DNA of 64,000 nt from Linanthus parryae (lineage: Eukaryota; Streptophyta; Magnoliopsida; Ericales; Polemoniaceae). A model generated the notes under the pieces. That model was not told where the DNA came from. It was given only the letters and a program-made list of their open reading frames with translations, and did no database searches. A program made the translations under genes and the position numbers. Within the stretch, counting starts at the first letter, position 1, and every line of letters starts with the position of its first letter. The stretch covers positions 5,605,501-5,669,500 of the forward strand of contig JALGPY010000005.1 of assembly GCA_023055425.1 (NCBI GenBank), in the 5' to 3' direction. This document shows, one piece after another, positions 1 to 10,782 of the stretch.

Positions 1-853
1 ATGAAATCAATTGACTTCAACCTGTATGAGTCTAACTATTTTTTTTATATGTCTAGTCTAAGTCTAACAACGAATAGTTACAGATGAAAAAAATACTGCA
101 GTTTGAGACAAACACAATGATATATTTTAAGAGCACTACCACAGATACTTACAGCTCCTGTATGCTGTTTAGCCTAAGAGGCACATTTTCCTCAAGCCCA
201 GCCCACGCCGTTATATCTCCACTAACCTAAACTGAATTACAGTTCATCAACATATACAAAATGAATAAGAGTCCCACTATTAAATCATGCTAAAGATGAG
301 CAGCATGTCAGCTATGAGACCGTGAAGAACCTTGCTAATTAAAGAAACATGCCAATAATTTCAATTTCAATATATGCATAGAAAATAACAGAGAAAGTGT
401 CCATATGCAAAGTGGAGTACCCACAAATATCCACCGTTTGTGTCAAATGCTCACTGGCTACCTTATGTAGGTGATGCTCCAACTCTTTTGCGACTCAGAG
501 TATAAGACGTGGCGTCCAGGTCAGTAGTTAAAAGTCAGCAAGACGTTCAGCTTACTAAGAGTTCCACTCCGTGCTAGCATCTGTCCAAGGAAAATGAAAA
601 TCATAAAGAAATATGCATCAGCCATCCTCTTCCAAATAGTATATCACCGCTGAGAAAACCAGATATAGTAGGCAGTAATAGAGGTTAAAATAGAAATGTT
701 TCGCATTAGTTTCTGCTTGATCATATTCTAAATCACGTGAATGGTGAAAACAGATTTAAATTCAAGTAATTATTAAAGAGATAACTCCGAGACCAGAAGC
801 CAGTGTGCATATGTAAGTAAGAATTACATTAATATGAAATGAATAAAACTTAC
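1..853. other. Non-coding AT-rich stretch
   Basis: No open frame of useful length, no domain and no clear repeat boundary were seen. If the RRM exon at 854-940 belongs to a real minus-strand gene, this stretch would hold its next intron and perhaps later exons, but no further RRM sequence was recognised here. Confidence 0.4.
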
Positions 854-940
854 ATATAGATTGAAAAATTCCACAGCTTTCTCTGCATCTTCAACAGTGC
901 TCATCGTCAGGCAACCGAAACCACAGCTCCTTCCAGTTTC
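854..940 (-). CDS. Isolated exon of an RRM protein (chloroplast cp31/cp29-type), partial
   Basis: Read on the minus strand this is a 29-codon exon bounded by a CAATAG acceptor and a GTAAGT donor. It encodes ETGRSCGFGCLTMSTVEDAE followed by KAVEFFNLY. That is the RNP1 and following helix of an RNA-recognition motif and closely resembles the first RRM of chloroplast ribonucleoproteins of the cp31/cp29/cp33 group, which bind and stabilise plastid mRNAs. Two normally conserved RNP1 positions are cysteine here (Arg to Cys and Phe to Cys), which suggests relaxed selection. No neighbouring exon with RNP2 or the second RRM was recognised, so this is either one exon of a gene continuing past the left edge or a captured or pseudogene fragment. 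The family call is from recognition, not a search. Confidence 0.5.
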
Positions 941-1319
941 CTATTGTAGATAACCTAGCAAAAAAAATATCCATCTTCTTAGCACTACCAGAACTAAACA
1001 AAACAATTTCAATCAATTAGATATCTAAATTACCATGTATAATATAAATCATCCACATTCAGATATTTTTTTAAAAAAAATCATCACATCAAGAAGGATA
1101 GAAATTATCACCAATTAAAGCAGTCACTGCATAAAAAGTTGAGGAACCTGATATTTGTTTTAAATGATCAACCGATAACGACTCAGCAATTGATGCAACT
1201 ACGGTGACCGGAACAATAAACATCAGAGTTGCCCCGCCAAACATGCAGGACATATGACCATCCTTTGACCGAAACAATAAGCCTCGTGTGTTTTTCAACC
1301 AAACCACATAAAGTTTGAT

Positions 1320-1400
1320 CATAGTTTTTTAAAACGGACCGGTCATCAACCCGGCAAGGCATCTAATTCAGTGATTCAACCAGTGGCCAACTGTTAATCC
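1320..1400. repeat. Truncated end of a CCGG-rich hAT-like element
   Basis: The stretch starts CATAGTTTTTTAAAACGGAC and continues ACCGGTCATCAACCCGG, closely matching the termini of the complete element at 5243-6246. No second terminus is nearby, so it looks like a decayed or truncated copy. Confidence 0.4.
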
Positions 1401-1485
1401 CCCGTTCAATAAGTAGTAAATAAATATCTCAGGACCAACGCAGTTTCGCAAATCTGGTATGTGGATATGGGGGTGGGAAGGAAAA

Positions 1486-1570
1486 GAGGCTCAGATCTGT
1501 TAGTGATTAAACAGAGGATGATAACACCACAATGGCTGCAAAAAAATCATTTTGCCTCTGAAAGAAGTTC
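1486..1570. repeat. Dispersed repeat, degenerate copy 1 of 5
   Basis: Shares the core GAGGCTCAGATCTGTT and the later ATGGCTGCAAAA with the better copies at 2149, 3400, 3671 and 3959. This copy is the most diverged and its right end cannot be placed. Confidence 0.35.
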
Positions 1571-2148
1571 CAAACAGTTTCTCCAGAGGCAAATGATTGT
1601 CTCGCCAAGACGTGTTTGATCCTCAAAGCCCAATCATTCTCGCAGATACATCATCACTGCCCATTCAGAGAGGAAATTTCCAGTTGCTCCACGAGCAATA
1701 GATGCTCATGATCTAAGAGATGTCTGAATAATCATATGACCACTGATATTAAATCAGCCCCTAAATTGATAAATCTCCACTGCAAAGTAAGATAGTGAAT
1801 GCATAAGCTATCGGCAAGGTCAAATCAACTACCTGTTAATTAGAGGAAAAAGAAAGTTCCAGTGAGTCACATGATGAATTTGTAAGCCTTAATTCTGGTG
1901 CAATCAAGCTTTACGCCTCAATTCTGATCCCTGACATAAACACGAGTGAGGGTCAAAGCAAGTTTTTTTGAATGAATGCTATATCTGTCTCAAACAGAGG
2001 TGAACCACTCTGGAAGTAACAGTTATCTTTCTTCTCCTTCTTCTAAGTGTTTCAATTAAATCCCAAAATCTCAACGCTAAATATTCATTCAGGCACGACA
2101 ACATTAAAAATTAAAAAGCTCATAAAATTGTATTGAATGTTCGGGAGA
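1571..2148. other. Non-coding spacer
   Basis: AT-rich sequence between repeat copies. No coding frame, terminal inverted repeat or RNA gene was seen. Confidence 0.35.
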
Positions 2149-2340
2149 GGCTCAGATCTGTTGGAGTGATCGGCCGAGAACGAACCCACCGTGGCTGCAA
2201 CTATGGTGGACAAAAGACCTCCGAGTCGCCGTGCCAACACGTGGAACCGATCTCCGTGCTTGAATCATTTGATCGAGAGTATTCATCGTCACAGCCTCAT
2301 ATCAACCCAAACCAGAAGGGGGCGAAAGTGCAATTTAGCC
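2149..2340. repeat. Dispersed repeat, copy 2 of 5
   Basis: About 190 bp from AGGCTCAGATCTGTTGGAGT to the GGGCGAAAGTGCAATT segment. It is nearly collinear with copy 3 at 3400-3591, differing by scattered substitutions. Small frames across it are not conserved between the two copies, so it is treated as a non-coding repeat. Confidence 0.6.
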
Positions 2341-3127
2341 AAGCAAATATATATATACCACTGTAATGGTACAAAGAACGAAACAAATAACATGAGTTAA
2401 ACAAAAATTTGAGACCAAATGAACACACGAATCAAAACCCAGAAGCCTAATTCTTCAATTGCATTCTCAGACTCAAATTAAACCAGAAATAAACAACCAA
2501 TTTCAGTTCTTTGAGCATAACCCACAAGATTGACATGGACAGACACTAAGAAACCAAATTAGGGTTTTGATTTAAAACTATACAAGCTCGGAACTAAACA
2601 AAATTCAACATGCAAGCCAAGACAAACTGAAATTGGTGAAAACAAACCCAGACTTTGAAGGTTCGTCTTTGACGGTTCGTACCGTCGATGATGTAGCTGA
2701 AAACAGAGTGAACCCAAAACCATTCATGCCACATAGAAGGCCGAGACAGTTTGATGGGTTCATCTGCTTTGATCGAGAGAGAGAGAGAGAGAGGAAGTCA
2801 CCTCAGAGAGCCAGGAAGACGCACAACCCAGAGTGACAGAATTCAAAGAAGCTGAAGACACCGGTAGAGAGAGAGAGACAAACCTGAACCAGAGCAAACC
2901 CACACCATAACCACACCACAACTCAACGGCTTAATAGATGCAAGCATGCAATAACACGTGGCCGACTCCACAGTAACTCCACTAAGCCGCGGAAGCGAAG
3001 CCACAGAAGCTACCAACGCCGTCGCCATAGAGACACGAGAGACACGGACCTGGAGAAGAAGCCGAAGAGCTGACAGCAAAAAGACAGAATCAACCCCAAC
3101 TACAGCCAACAAACACAACAGAAACAA
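2341..3127. other. Non-coding spacer with (GA)n microsatellites
   Basis: Contains GA-dinucleotide runs near 2776-2794 and 2866-2880. Overlapping frames on both strands around 2843-3245 have mirror low-complexity composition and no recognisable domain. Confidence 0.35.
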
Positions 3128-3242
3128 AAGGGCAAAAGAGACAATTCGAGAAGCAGATGTGGACGGCAACCAAAGGAACAACATGGCAAAAAATGGTGAA
3201 GTGGCGCCAGGGTGTAACAGCCCTATTCTCTTCATATATAGC
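3128..3242. repeat. Duplicated 115-bp segment, copy 1
   Basis: The GCAGATGTGGACGGCAACCA core and the following GGCGCCAGGGTGTAACAGCC recur at 6340-6456 in the same orientation with few changes. Copy 2 lies just outside the hAT element at 5243-6246, so the duplication is not part of that element. Confidence 0.6.
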
Positions 3243-3399
3243 TAGTAAGAAATACAAAAACCAACTCAACTTTCCATTCTTGAAATTTCACAAACCTTGA
3301 TACTTTAATTAGTCAAGAAAGATTGGCACATTAACCATGCCTATGACATGTATCTTCAGCAGATAACTTTTTATAAGACTACCAAAATAGAAATAACGG

Positions 3400-3591
3400 A
3401 GGCTCAGATCTGCTGGACTGATCGGCCGAGAACAAACCCACCGTGACTGCAACTACGGTGGCCAAAAGACCTCCGAGTCGCCCTGCCAACACGTGGATCC
3501 GATCTCCGTGCCTGAATCATTTGATCGAGAGAATTCATCGTCACAGCCTCATATCAACCAAAACCAGAAGGGGGCGAAAGTGCAATTGGCT
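3400..3591. repeat. Dispersed repeat, copy 3 of 5
   Basis: Closest relative of copy 2 (2149-2340). It shares the GATCGGCCGAGAAC, GCCAACACGTGGA and AACCAGAAGGGGGCGAAAGT blocks in the same order. Confidence 0.6.
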
Positions 3592-3670
3592 AGTTTACTG
3601 ATCAACAAAAAGGATAAAGCATGGAAACATGGAAGCTATAGGCCATAACAGGATAGCGAACTTCGAAAAA

Positions 3671-3840
3671 AGGCTCAGATCTCCAAGCGGAATCAGACTG
3701 CACTCCCACTACCATGGCTGCAAAACAGAGATATAATATCAAGTTGCCCCGCCAACATAGGGGTCGAAATGTAATCTGAAAAGCAAGCTCTAGAAAGATA
3801 TCATCACAGCCTTTGGCAACAACATAGGCCACCTTTCAAT
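3671..3840. repeat. Dispersed repeat, copy 4 of 5
   Basis: Begins AGGCTCAGATCT and pairs best with copy 5 (3959-4140). Both share AATCAGACTGCACTC, CATGGCTGCAAAA, AGAAAGATATCATCACAGCC and the closing CACCTTTCAATAGC. Start-to-start spacing between copies 4 and 5 is about 288 bp. Confidence 0.55.
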
Positions 3841-3958
3841 AGCGTAAAAGACAGCGAGGCAATGGTGAAAAAGGGATCAAAGTAACCAAAACACCAAGCT
3901 ACAAACAATCAAAGTCTCAACAGGATAGGCCACAATAGGATAGCGAACTTCCAAAACA

Positions 3959-4140
3959 GGCTCAGATCTGCAGGCGCAATCAGACTGCACTCGCACCACC
4001 ATGGCTGCAAAAGAGAGAGATAATCTCCAGTTGCACTGCCAAGATAAGGGTCGAGTCGTAGTATGAAAACCAAGTCCTAGAAAGATATCATCACAGCCTT
4101 GCGCAACAACATAGGTCACCTTTCAATAGCATAACAGACA
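3959..4140. repeat. Dispersed repeat, copy 5 of 5
   Basis: Partner of copy 4, with which it forms an apparent local tandem duplication. The 70-80 codon minus frames over copies 4 and 5 resemble each other only because the DNA is duplicated. Confidence 0.55.
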
Positions 4141-4788
4141 GTGAGCCAATAGCAGAAACCATAATGGTTCTAAGCATTTTACAGTGTAGAAATCCCAATG
4201 TTGGAAGTAACCAATGTTTAAAACACGGTACAACTACAACTCAGCGCAAGTTGAAGGAATCAACAGTCATTCCAGCCAGAACTTGAGCAAGTGAGCAATC
4301 AAAACTTCAAAAGTGGACAAATATTCAGAAAGCCAATCCATGATACCACCATAGCCACTGTCTACTCATTTAAATTTCAATGGTGATAACCAATTATCTT
4401 AAAAATACCCAATAAATTTATCATTGAACAATCCAAATTCGCAGTTCTCATTACCACCTAATCTTCTTTCCAGAGTCCCAGTGATTCCAATTTCAAGGAT
4501 GATAATCCAAATTCTAAACTACCCAATTAATCTATGAAACGACCCAACATAACTACGAACATAGTCAATAAAACAAATCAATCGCCACAAGACCCACCAA
4601 CAAAATCAGGCAAAAAGTCGAATCTTTTCGCAGACCCAGTAAGAAATTCAACAAATAAATCCCCAATTATGTTAGACCCACCACAGAAATCGGCAGAAAT
4701 TGCCCCCAATTTTCCCAAACCCGAGTTACAAGCGACCACTATGTGCCCCAACAGTGTTTTATTGACGGATAGGAAGAAAAGTTTATAC
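4141..4788. other. Non-coding spacer
   Basis: AT-rich. A minus frame continues here from the exon-like piece at 4789-4952 but changes composition after a GTATAAAC splice-donor-like site, as an intron would. No repeat was recognised. Confidence 0.3.
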
Positions 4789-4952
4789 CTTTCGGGCAAA
4801 CGAAGACGAATCAAAGACAGCGGCATGCAAGTGCCAGGGTTCACCGTCGGTGGCGTAGAAATAAAAAGAAGAACAGAAGCCTCTAGGGCACCGGCTAGAA
4901 GATATGGGCCGTCATCCACCTTCATCTCCGGCGACCACCTGAAGCACACCAT
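4789..4952 (-). other. Possible first coding exon of an unknown minus-strand gene
   Basis: An ATG at 4952 (minus) follows a CT-rich leader typical of plant 5' untranslated regions (the (GA)n run near 4998-5012 read in reverse). About 54 codons stay open to CGAAAG followed by a GTATAAAC donor-like site near 4788. The piece is richer in GC than its surroundings. The product is not recognised and no second exon was found, so this could be a genuine first exon, a dead remnant, or chance. Confidence 0.22.
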
Positions 4953-5242
4953 CACATTCGTCTTCTTCTCCGGCGAGACGGAGAGAGAAGAGGAGTGAGA
5001 GAGAGAGAGAGATGGGAGAGAACGGTTTGATGGGTTCATCTGGAAAACCAGATCTGGACATGCAACCCCACCACAGAGCACCACAACGCCCTAATTGGGA
5101 GGTCCAGTACTCTCTTCGCTGCCTCTAAGTGAAACAATTGATCAACAGAGCAGAAGCAGAAGAAGACGGAGCACAGAGAACACAGTGAGAGAGAGAGAGA
5201 CAGAGAGGATAGGTGTCTGGGAATAAACCAGAGCCTTCTCAT

Positions 5243-6246
5243 CAAAGTTTTAAAAACCGGACCGGTCATCGAACCGGCGAGGCTCCGGTTTGTGGTTCAA
5301 CCGGTCGGACCGGTGGTTCAACCGATTTGACCGCACATTTTTTATTTAGTCTGTAACTATTTTATGATATAATTACACAATATAATTAATAAACAAAATT
5401 TCAAAAAACTCAAAATAACTTAATATTTTTATAATTGCAAACCAATAACACAATGTATTTATGCTTATCCACAAACATCAACAACATCTTCTAATAGTAA
5501 GGAATTCAAAGAAAACATAACAATAATTATTCAAAATATACCCATTATTTCAAAAAATAATTATCTAAGCTTCACATAACAAATTTTTTCAAAGAGTCTG
5601 GAGATGCAAACTTCATAAGATGACGTGGCAACTTTGTACCCACAAGCCACAGCCTCATTCTTCAATCTGCCTTGACATTTTCTTTGTTCTTATCCTCTCA
5701 TCCTCCCATTCTCTCTCTCCTGCTCAACAACTTTCCCTACGACCCCTACCCCCTTGTTCTCTCTCCCACCACTCCGGTTCTCAAGCAGCACACTGCACAC
5801 ATCTCTCTTAACCCTCTTTCTGCTTCTAAACTGAAGGCAACTAATTCGACTAAGTTGGTTGTGCTTTCGTCATCTTCTTCCAAGTTTTCTAGAAGGGCGT
5901 CGATGATAAGGAATTTATGGTGGCAGCAAGTCCCTTTGGTTATGTCGATTGTGAACCAGCAAGCCATTCGTTGCCCCATTCGCAAGGGAAGGGCGTAGAT
6001 CTGCGAATTTTTCGATTGGAAACGAGTTTCTTCAGCTATTTTAGATGTTTGAACAAAATACACAAAAACTAGTCAAACCGGGGAAAACCGGCCGGTTCAC
6101 TGGTTTAGCAGTAAACCGGCGGTTTTGGCCGGTTTTGACCGGTCTGTTAACATGGGCGGTCTTATAGCAGGACCGGACCGGTGGGACACCGGTTCACCGA
6201 TTCAACCGGTCGAACCGGCCGGTCCGGTCCGGTTTTAAAAACTATG
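5243..6246. mobile_element. Non-autonomous hAT-superfamily DNA transposon (about 1 kb)
   Basis: An 8-bp duplication CTTCTCAT lies at 5235-5242 and again at 6247-6254. The ends are inverted: the left begins CAAAGTTTTAAAAACCGGAC and the reverse complement of the right begins CATAGTTTTTAAAACCGGAC. Both then run into GC-rich subterminal blocks full of ACCGGT/CCGGACC repeats. An 8-bp duplication with CA..AG termini is the hAT signature. No transposase frame is present, so the element depends on a partner. The interior (5340-5600) is AT-rich and 5600-6000 is distinctly more GC- and CT-rich. Confidence 0.82.
5672..5998 (+). other. ORF inside the hAT element, possible captured exon
   Basis: An open frame of 108 codons ends at 5998. 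Its second half is Ser/Thr/Lys/Arg-rich with almost no acidic residues, for example KLVVLSSSSSKFSRRAS, which resembles a chloroplast transit peptide. Composition differs sharply from the AT-rich element around it. A fragment of a host first exon captured by the transposon (Pack-hAT style) would explain this, but no specific donor gene is recognised and the frame may be accidental. Confidence 0.25.
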
Positions 6247-6339
6247 CTTCTCATCGAAGAGAGGCGGAGAGAGAGAGAGAGGGATAACACTGAATTGACA
6301 CTAATAACCTCAGGTGGGTGCGAAACAGCAGAGCAAAGT

Positions 6340-6456
6340 GGAGGGCAAAAGAGTAATTTCGAGAAGCAGATGTGGACGGCAACCAAAGGAACAGCGTGGC
6401 AAAAAATGCTGAGGTGGCGCCAGGGTGTAACAGCCCTATTCTCTTTACATATAGGT
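6340..6456. repeat. Duplicated 115-bp segment, copy 2
   Basis: Direct repeat of 3128-3242. It is followed by AAATAGTGGGGCCCATGTGA and GATTAAAATAA. A very similar phrase occurs at 61526-61555 in the right flank. Confidence 0.55.
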
Positions 6457-6503
6457 AGAAAGATAAAACTCCACAAATAGTGGGGCCCATGTGATTAAAA
6501 TAA

Positions 6504-6720
6504 GGGTTAATGGCATTTTACTCATATGTGGTTAGGAGTTGGTGTGACACCCCCCCCCCCCCAAGGTTTCAAATGTTGCAAATACACCTCCCTGTGGTTT
6601 GGTTTTTGTGCAGTTCCGTTAATATTAACGGAATCCGTCAAATTACGGACTTGGGAAGTTTATTTTACCCTCCACTTTTAACATATTACCAAAAATAATA
6701 ATACCCAATATTAATATATA
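6504..6720. repeat. Plant intergenic repeat with poly-C tract
   Basis: Contains a C-homopolymer run near 6549-6562, then CAAATACACCTCCCTGTGGT and the short palindrome GTTAATATTAAC. These phrases are common in plant intergenic repeats. Its class cannot be fixed here, and the C-run may be a weak point for assembly. Confidence 0.35.
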
Positions 6721-6799
6721 AAGTACATAAAAATGAAATAAAAGAAAACAATAAAAGAGCGGAAGAACTGGGCATGCGAGAAGAAGACAGAGACGAAGA

Positions 6800-7020
6800 A
6801 TGATCATTCCCTCCTTGGACTAAGCTTCGTCCTCGAAGCTTGAACGCGGTACTAGGATTTAGAGGTCTCTATGGGAAGTCACAACTAGACAAAGAGACAA
6901 TTAACAGGCAAATGAATACAGGGACAAAACAAGGTTGTTACATCTTCCCCCACTTAGGACTGAGCTTCATCGTCGAAGCTCAAAAGGTTTCTAAGAGTCT
7001 CTATGGGTTTCTAATATGAA
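6800..7020 (-). pseudogene. Relic of a gypsy pol C-terminus, PPT and 3' LTR start
   Basis: On the minus strand, GAGCTTCGACGATGAAGCTC followed by AGTCCTAAGTGGGGGAAGA and TGTAACAACC is the usual junction in plant chromovirus-type gypsy elements: an acidic pol tail, a purine tract, then the LTR start. A second weaker version lies at 6805-6845. No long frame survives. Confidence 0.35.
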
Positions 7021-7285
7021 GTGAAATGAAGGGATTGTGGAAATATAGTGTATCTGTCACCATATTGTTAGTCGTTCTCTCTGCTATCTGGTTCATTATG
7101 GAGATTTGGAAACCTGGCCTCTGGCTGTTTGTCGGAGCTACATTCACTCCATTGAATCGTTGCTTCTCGTGGCATAGCAGGAGTTCCAATTAGACGTGTG
7201 TCTTAATCCAAAGCCTATCGATTACACAGGGCAGGGGTATGCAAACTGGTATGATATGAATCAATGCACACACAAAAAATGGCTC
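7021..7285. other. Non-coding spacer
   Basis: Short minus frames occur here without recognisable domains. The sequence lies between the gypsy relic and the LTR ladder and may be part of the same decayed element. Confidence 0.3.
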
Positions 7286-7807
7286 GAACTTGGCAAAATG
7301 ACATTATATAAACTCATACATAGTAACATTAAATCATATCTGAAACTCGTTGCAATTCACAAAGATTGAAAATATAATTCTCACAAGTAAATGAGCATAT
7401 AACGAAGTGGGACTACTCAATCAGACATTATAACAAACGAGGGTAAAACACTCTTAAGTCATGTAAGCAAGAAAACATACAAGTGTAGGACATGGAATTT
7501 CAAAATTAAGGATGAGGGTGGATGGGAAACACCCCCAGTCAGTCACTGGTTCTTTTAACAACTAAGAAACACTGAGGTTTGAAACGGAACGAAAATAAAG
7601 ACAGGTAACATATATCAAACAGGCATGCGATGATAAAGAAAGAAGCAGAACCTAAAATCCCCGGCTTATTCAGATTTTACTTTCAGTTTGTTTTGCCCTA
7701 CCGATTAAAAATTTAAGTTTAAAATTAGCTTTGATTATTTTCAAAAATACTTCGTCTTAACGTTTTCTCCCTACATTCCTACTGGATGTCACTGCTCTAA
7801 TACCAAC

Positions 7808-8608
7808 TGTAACACCCCAGATATCCAGACGAGCCGGAGATCGGGATGGTTCCCTCCGTACAAGGGATTTTACCCTTTCGTATAAGGAGTGGTAACAATA
7901 AACAAGTGAAAAGGGAACATCCGACAATTGATTTATATTACACGATAACATTGTTCATGGTTGAGTCCAAACGAGACAACAAACCTAGCAAAAGAGATTA
8001 AACATCAAAAGTGGGCTCTCCGGTTAGTTACGAAGTACTACTTCTTGTGAGTGGGAACGAGATCGCATTCCCAACACGTTACTCCGAGCAACCAATCATA
8101 TACCTGCTAGGAATTTAAAAGAAACACAAGGACGCAGTTTTTCGAGTATCAGTAAAAACTGAGTGAATAAACAACTTAGCATGTAAAACAGAGTGGCTGA
8201 GACGGGTTATGTGGTTTTGTATTTAAAAGAGTTTAAACAGTAACAGAGTATAACTATAAACATCAAAGTAAAGACTTGAAAGATTTTGAGAAATACAAGT
8301 ACGAGTAGAAGTGAAGATTATCAGAGTTCTCAAAAGTTGTTATTTCCAAAGTGAAAGTTATTACAAGTAGCCAATTTGTTTACCGAGATATATATAAGTT
8401 CCCAAACGTGGAATGAAACAAGTCATATTATTAAGTCGAAGTATCCAGGAGAGACCAGGGTGAATAGTAACAGATGAGTATAGGGGGTTCTGATAACCCG
8501 GCCTCTTTACCAAGCATTGCTGACGATTCGTCCAGCTATTCATCATACAAGCCAACTACTATACCTTAAGTGTCGAGACCCCCTTAAGATTGTAAGTCAG
8601 AAGAGTAA
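7808..8608 (-). repeat. Gypsy LTR piece, ladder unit 1
   Basis: Begins TGTAACACCCCAGATATCC right after CTCTAATACCAAC, a mutated primer site. It ends where the next leader (ACATTATATAAACTCACACA) begins near 8609. Confidence 0.55.
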
Positions 8609-9124
8609 CTTGGAAAAAGGACATTATATAAACTCACACATAGTAACATTAAATCATATTTGAAACTCGTTGCAATTCACAAAGCTTGAAAATTAATTCT
8701 CACAAGTAAAGGAGCATATAACGAAGTGGGACTGCACAATAAGACATTATCACAAACGAGGTAAAAAACTCTTAAGTCATGTAAGCAAGAAAACATACAA
8801 GTGTAGAATATAGCATTTGAAAATCAAGGATGAGGGTGGGTGGGAAACACTTCTAGTCAGTCACTGGTTCTTCTAACAACTAAGAAACAATGAGGTTTGA
8901 AACGGAACGAAAATAAATACATGTAACATATATCAGTTAGGCATGCGAGGATAAAGAAAGAGATAGAACCTAGAATCCCCGGCTTATTCAGATTTTACTT
9001 TCAGTTTGTCTTGCCCTACCGATTTCAAATTCAAGTTAAAAATTAGCTTTAATTATTTTCAAAGATACTTCGTCTTGACGTTTATCCCTACATTCCTACT
9101 GGATGTCACTGCTCTGATACCAAC

Positions 9125-9914
9125 TGTAACACTCCTGATATCCAGACGAGCCGGAGATCGGGATGGTGTCCCTCGTACAAAAGATTTTACCCTTTCGTAC
9201 AAGGAGTGGTAACAATAAACAAGTGAAAAGGGAACATCCAACCACTGATTTATATTACACGATAACATTGTTCATGGTTGAGTCCAAACGAGACAACAAA
9301 CCTAGAAAAAGAGATTTTACATCAAAAGCGGGATCTCCGGATAGTTACGAAGTACTACTTCTTGTGAGTGGGAACGAGATCGCAATCCCAACACGTTACC
9401 CCGAGCAACCAATCATATACCTGCTAGGAATTTAAAAGAAACACAAGGACGCGGTTTTTCGAGTATCAGTAAAAACTGAGTGAATAAACAACATAGCATT
9501 TAAAACAGAGTTGCTGAGACGGGTTACGTGGTTTTGTATTTAAAAGAGCTTAAACATTAACAGAGTATAACTATAAACATCAAAGTAAAGACTTGAACTA
9601 TTTTCAGAAATATAAGTACGTGTAGAAGCAAAGATTATCATAGTTCTCGAAAGTTGCTATTTCCAAAGTGAAAGTTATTACAGGTAGCCAATTTGTTTAC
9701 CGAGATATATATAAGTTCCCAATCATGGAATGAAACAAGTCATATTAAGTATCCAGGAGAGACCAGGGTGAATAGTAACAGATGAGTATAGGGGTTCTGA
9801 TAACCCGGCCTCTCTATCAAGCATTGCGGACGATTCGTCCCGCTAGTCATCATACAAGCCAACCACTATACCTTAAGTGTCGACACCCCCTTAAGATTGT
9901 AAGTCAGAAGAGTA
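9125..9914 (-). repeat. Gypsy LTR piece, ladder unit 2
   Basis: Starts TGTAACACTCCTGATATCC. It is strikingly close to unit 4 at 10783, including the shared TTTATCCCTACATTCCTACT leader just upstream. Confidence 0.55.
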
Positions 9915-10433
9915 ACTTGGCAAAATGACATTATATAAACTCATACATAGTAACATTAAATCATATCTGAAACTCGTTGCAATTCACAGAGCTTGAAATT
10001 ATAATTCTCACAAGTAAAGGAGCATATAACGAAGTGGGACTGCACAATCAGACATTATCACAAACGAGGGTAAAACACTCTTAAGTCATGTAAGCAAGAA
10101 AACATACAAGTGTAGGATATAGAATTTCAAAATCAAGGATGAGGGTGGGTGGGAAACACTTCTAAGCAGTCACTGGTTCTTCTAACAACTAAGAAACAAT
10201 GAGGTTTGAAACGGAACAAAAATAAAGACATGTAACATATATTAGATAGGCATGCGAGGATAAGAAAGAGACAGAACCTAGAATCCCCAGCTTATTCAGA
10301 TTTTACTTTCATTTTGCCTTGCCCTACCGATTTCAAATTCAAGTTCAAAATTAGCTTTAATTATTTTCAAAAATACTTCATCTTAACATTTTCTCCCTAC
10401 TTTCCTACTGGATGTCACCGCTCTGATACAAAC

Positions 10434-10738
10434 TGTAACACCCTTGATATTCAGAGGAGCCTGAGATCGGGATGGTGCCCTCCGTACAGGGGATTTTACC
10501 CTTTCGTACAAGGAGTGGTAACAATAAAAAAGTGAAAACAGAACATCCAACCACTGATTTATATTACACAATAACATTGTTCATGGTTGAGTCCAAACGA
10601 GACAACAAACCTAGCAAAAAAGATTTTACATCAAAAGCGGGCTCTCCGGTTAGTTACTAAGTAATACTTCTTGTGAGTGGGAACGAGATCGCAATCCTAA
10701 CACGTTACCCCCAACCAACCAATCATATACCTCCGAGG
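10434..10738 (-). repeat. Gypsy LTR piece, ladder unit 3, truncated
   Basis: Only about 305 bp of the LTR remain before the sequence jumps, at ATACCTCCGAGG, into the leader of unit 4. This marks a recombination or deletion junction. Confidence 0.55.
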
Positions 10739-10782
10739 TTTATCCCTACATTCCTACTGGATGTCACTGCTCTGATACCAAC

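Noticed and set aside
2843..3245. Overlapping frames of 130 and 95 codons
   Set aside because: Low-complexity mirror frames over repeats, not conserved in the duplicated copy at 6340.
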